This document shows, piece after piece, positions 61,515 to 64,000 of a stretch of DNA of 64,000 nt. Position numbers and translations under genes: made by a program. Position 1 is the stretch's first letter. Every line of letters starts with the position of its first letter. Origin of the DNA: Kangiella shandongensis (lineage in GTDB: Bacteria; Pseudomonadota; Gammaproteobacteria; Enterobacterales; Kangiellaceae); contig NZ_JACNML010000004.1 of assembly GCF_020005365.1 (NCBI RefSeq), forward strand, positions 1-64,000. Reading direction: 5' to 3'. The notes under the pieces were generated by a model. That model did not search any database, was not told the DNA's origin, and saw nothing but the letters and a program-made list of their open reading frames with translations.

Positions 61515-61858
61515 GCAAAAAAAAGGCCAGAGAGACCAATAGCTTATGGCCTTTTTACAGCTTAGCAGCGGTTTTAGTTAGACGCTTTGGAGTGTTGTTA
61601 TTAGGAGTCGTGGTAGTGGTTTCTGCCATTATTGTTGCTTACCAGACACACCAGAACCGTCAGGCAACCATTGCTTTTAAGCAGTTGCAGGACGAACAGA
61701 CAGCACTGGATTTGCAATGGCAAAAGCTGCGACTGGAGCAAAGCGCTCTGTCGGAGCACAGCAGAGTTGAGCAGTTAGCTGAAGATAAACTGCAGATGAA
61801 ACATACAGAAAGTGATGACGAGATCATCATGAAACCAGCTCTTAGAAGTAAAGAGTAG
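61511..61858 (+). CDS. ftsL: Cell division protein FtsL
   Basis: The 115-residue bitopic protein has a TM helix at about 24-45 (VRRFGVLLLGVVVVVSAII) and a periplasmic leucine-zipper-like coiled coil (about 55-100, LQDEQTALDLQWQKLRLEQ). Sequence conservation is low; position between rsmH and ftsI is diagnostic. FtsL forms a trimer with FtsB and FtsQ and activates FtsWI septal synthesis. Confidence 0.95.
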   Translation: MSKKKARETNSLWPFYSLAAVLVRRFGVLLLGVVVVVSAIIVAYQTHQNRQATIAFKQLQDEQTALDLQWQKLRLEQSALSEHSRVEQLAEDKLQMKHTESDDEIIMKPALRSKE

Positions 61859-61874
61859 AGGAACGTAAAGCGCG

Positions 61875-63638
61875 ATGAAGAAAGTTCGCAACCGTAAAGT
61901 AAAAACAGTACCGCTGTGTACATGGCGTTTCTACGTCATGCTTGGCGCACTGTTGTGCGGTTTTGCAGCTTTGATTGGCCGTGCTGCTTACTTGCAGGTG
62001 GTGACAGCCGAAGATTTAACTAAAGCTGGCGAGTCGCGTTCGGTCCGTGTGAAAGGTATTTCCAGCCACCGTGGTTTGATTATGGACCGTAATGGTGTCG
62101 AGCTGGCTCGTTCGGTGCCGACAGAATCGGTATGGCTGGATATTGAAACACTACTCAAACAGCCGGATATTCTGCAAAGTGAAGAGTGGCAAGCGTTTGC
62201 CGCAGCACTGAAGCGCGATAAAAAAGAATTAAATCAGTGGGTTAAGAAGCGTTCTGAGCGCCGCTTTGTGTGGTTGGAACGTCAGGTTGATCCTAATGTA
62301 TCGCTGTATATTAAGCGATTGGATATTCATGGGGTTAACTTTAAAACGGAATACCGTCGTTATTATCCGAGCGCCGAAGTGACGGCGCATGTTGTTGGCT
62401 TTACTGGTGTCGATGATAAAGGCCTGGAGGGCGTTGAAAAAGCATTCGATAGTTTCTTGACGGGTAAACCGGGTAAAGAAAAAGTGGTCGTGGATCTGTA
62501 CCGGCGCGTGGTTGAGGAGCGCGGTGTTCTGGCTCAGGCTGAGCAGGGTAACGATCTGCAACTGAGTATTGACTCTCGTATTCAGGCTGCTGCTTATAAA
62601 GAGTTGAAAAGTGCGGTTCTGTCGAATGGCGCTAAAGGGGGTTCGGTAGTGGTGATGGACGTGCATACTGGTGAGGTGCTGGCGATGGCGAGCCAACCAT
62701 CCTTTAACCCGAACCGTTCTGACAGCCGTCTGCCGGAGCTGACTCGTAATCGCTCGATTACTGACATGTTCGAACCGGGCTCGACGGTGAAACCATTAAC
62801 AGTGATCGGCGGACTAACCAGCGGCAAGTTTGATGTGAACTCAAAGATTGATACTTCGCCGGGTCGCATGTATCTGGATTATGCCTACGTTAAGGACCAC
62901 CGTAACTACGGTGTTTTGACGTTAGATGGCATCATTAAAAAATCGAGCAATATGGGCGTTTCTAAGATTGCACTGGAGTTAACGGATGAAGAATTCTTAA
63001 GCACGCTTTATGCCGTAGGTTTTGGTGTTGAAACTGGACTTGGTATCCAGGGTGAAGCAGATGGTCGTTTGGCGCCGCGCAATAATTGGAGCGATTTCGA
63101 AAAAGCGACCTGGTCGTACGGTTACGGTTTCATGGTTACGCCGATTCAGTTGGCTCAAGCCTATTCGATTCTAGGTTCGGGCGGCATTAAGCGCACCCCT
63201 ACCTTGTTAAAACGCTCTGAAGTCGAAGAGATTGAAGGTGAACGCGTGATTCAGCCTGAGATTGCTTCATCGGTGGTTAACATGATGGAGCAGGTGACTC
63301 AGGACGGCGGTACTGGTACGCGTGCCCGGGTCGATGGCTACCGGGTAGCAGGTAAAACCGGCACCTCGAGGAAAGCGGTTCGTGGTGGTTACGGCGATGA
63401 GTATGTGACTTATTTTGCCGGCTTGGTGCCGGCAACCGATCCCAAGTTCGCCATTGTGGTGATGGTGGATGAACCGGCTGGTGACAGCTATTACGGAGGT
63501 ACTGTTTCGGCACCTGTATTCTCGAAAGTGGCGGATACTGCATTGCATCTGATGAACGTTACTCCTGATGGCGAGGTTAACCGTCCTGCGGTAGCAACGG
63601 CGACGGGCGCTGTGACTGGAGGTGTCGCTCATGACTAA
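61875..63638 (+). CDS. ftsI: Peptidoglycan transpeptidase FtsI (PBP3)
   Basis: This 587-residue class B penicillin-binding protein performs septal cross-linking. It has a cytoplasmic basic N-terminus, one TM helix (about 20-42), the pedestal domain with RGLIMDRNG, and a transpeptidase domain. Active-site motifs are STVK at 303-306, SSN at 357-359 and KTG at 494-496, all intact. It overlaps murE by 8 bases. Confidence 0.98.
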   Translation: MKKVRNRKVKTVPLCTWRFYVMLGALLCGFAALIGRAAYLQVVTAEDLTKAGESRSVRVKGISSHRGLIMDRNGVELARSVPTESVWLDIETLLKQPDILQSEEWQAFAAALKRDKKELNQWVKKRSERRFVWLERQVDPNVSLYIKRLDIHGVNFKTEYRRYYPSAEVTAHVVGFTGVDDKGLEGVEKAFDSFLTGKPGKEKVVVDLYRRVVEERGVLAQAEQGNDLQLSIDSRIQAAAYKELKSAVLSNGAKGGSVVVMDVHTGEVLAMASQPSFNPNRSDSRLPELTRNRSITDMFEPGSTVKPLTVIGGLTSGKFDVNSKIDTSPGRMYLDYAYVKDHRNYGVLTLDGIIKKSSNMGVSKIALELTDEEFLSTLYAVGFGVETGLGIQGEADGRLAPRNNWSDFEKATWSYGYGFMVTPIQLAQAYSILGSGGIKRTPTLLKRSEVEEIEGERVIQPEIASSVVNMMEQVTQDGGTGTRARVDGYRVAGKTGTSRKAVRGGYGDEYVTYFAGLVPATDPKFAIVVMVDEPAGDSYYGGTVSAPVFSKVADTALHLMNVTPDGEVNRPAVATATGAVTGGVAHD

Positions 63639-64000
63639 ATTCCAGGACTTCAAACCTAAGGCTTTATCTCGAGTGCTGAAAGGCTTTGTTAAAAAAGAGC
63701 AGCTGGGTGATTTAGCCGAGCTAGAGGTCGGTGGCGTATGCCTCGATAGCCGTGCGGTAAGCGAGGGTTCTTTATTTATCGCTTATCCTGGGCATCAGGC
63801 GGATGGTCGTAGTTATTTAACGCAAGCCGTGGAGTCTGGTGCAACCGTTGTGGTCGTAGAAAGAGACGGACTGGAAGAGTTCGTTGAAGTTGGCTCTGAG
63901 CAAGATGTTATTGTTAGCGTCTATAACGGCGTGCCGTTGATTGCCATCAACGGTTTAATTCAAGCCAGCGGCACTATCGCTGCACGTTTTTATGGCAATC
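63631..64000 (+). CDS. murE: UDP-MurNAc-tripeptide ligase MurE, N-terminal part (cut by window edge)
   Basis: The ATG at 63631 opens a frame that continues past the window end, giving about 123 residues here. VCLDSRAVSEGSLFIAYPGHQADGRSYL (in pieces CLDSRAV, GSLFIAYPG, DGRSYL) is the Mur ligase N-terminal uridine-binding domain of MurE, which adds the third residue of the stem peptide. The ATP-binding and amino-acid-selecting regions are outside the window. It overlaps the ftsI stop by 8 bases, the standard dcw order. Confidence 0.95.
   Translation, partial: MTKFQDFKPKALSRVLKGFVKKEQLGDLAELEVGGVCLDSRAVSEGSLFIAYPGHQADGRSYLTQAVESGATVVVVERDGLEEFVEVGSEQDVIVSVYNGVPLIAINGLIQASGTIAARFYGN

Overview
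The window looks like chromosomal DNA of a gammaproteobacterium with moderate GC. Gene order and protein similarity recall the marine genus Kangiella and its relatives. That is an impression from gene content, not a database match. Almost everything is core-genome: translation, cell envelope, respiration and cell division genes in the clusters expected for gammaproteobacteria.

Layout. 1-740 is an AT-rich accessory scrap: the 3' end of an IS3-type transposase, its presumed terminal repeat, and orphan ORFs beside an elongator tRNA-Met gene. 743-10187 is the ychF-pth-ctc-prs-tRNA-Gln-ispE-lolB-TPR block (minus strand), divergent from hemA. 10242-17103 holds prfA-prmC, mreB, mreCD, maf and rng. 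17115-25286 holds yhdP, a nitrilase, tldD, darP and pmbA. 25339-33975 (minus) holds mgtE, rapZ, ptsN, hpf and the lipopolysaccharide export/Kdo set lptB-lptA-lptC-kdsC-kdsD plus a CaCA exchanger. rpoN, usual between lptB and hpf, is absent. 34401-35970 is ibaG-murA. 36029-37559 is an unrecognised accessory gene pair. 37687-42861 holds a DegS-like protease, zapG, a DUF2238 protein, a coiled-coil protein, a hydrolase and zapE. 44322-49281 is rplM-rpsI, petABC and sspAB. 49399-50438 is an M23 peptidase plus lipoprotein pair. 50498-55109 is dolP-diaA-yraN-lpoA, divergent from rsmI. 55728-56077 is rnpB, followed by about 900 bp of repeats and gene relics. 57478-59496 holds an RNA methyltransferase, a candidate Csr/Rsm-type regulatory RNA and glutaminase. 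60124 to the end is the start of the dcw cluster: mraZ, rsmH, ftsL, ftsI, murE.

The least expected signal is at about 58290-58463 on the minus strand. It is a non-coding stretch with about eleven GGA motifs, several in the apical loops of small perfect hairpins. A promoter-like -10 lies upstream, with a TGTAAG/CTTACA half-site near -55. This is the architecture of CsrB/RsmZ sponge RNAs for the CsrA/RsmA regulator. Other notable points are an apparent AUU start codon for mreC, a dispersed repeat of about 27 bp with nine copies in two intergenic regions, a degraded copy of the rnpB 3' end, a degraded paralogue of the neighbouring methyltransferase, a frameshifted DUF4279 gene, four 10-bp-spaced boxes (a likely MraZ operator) at the dcw promoter, and a hairpin-rich element between lpoA and rsmI.

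Many genes serve the envelope together: MreBCD, MurA/MurE/FtsI/FtsL, LpoA, ZapE/ZapG, LolB, Lpt/Kds, YhdP and DolP. No CRISPR array, prophage or complete mobile element was seen.
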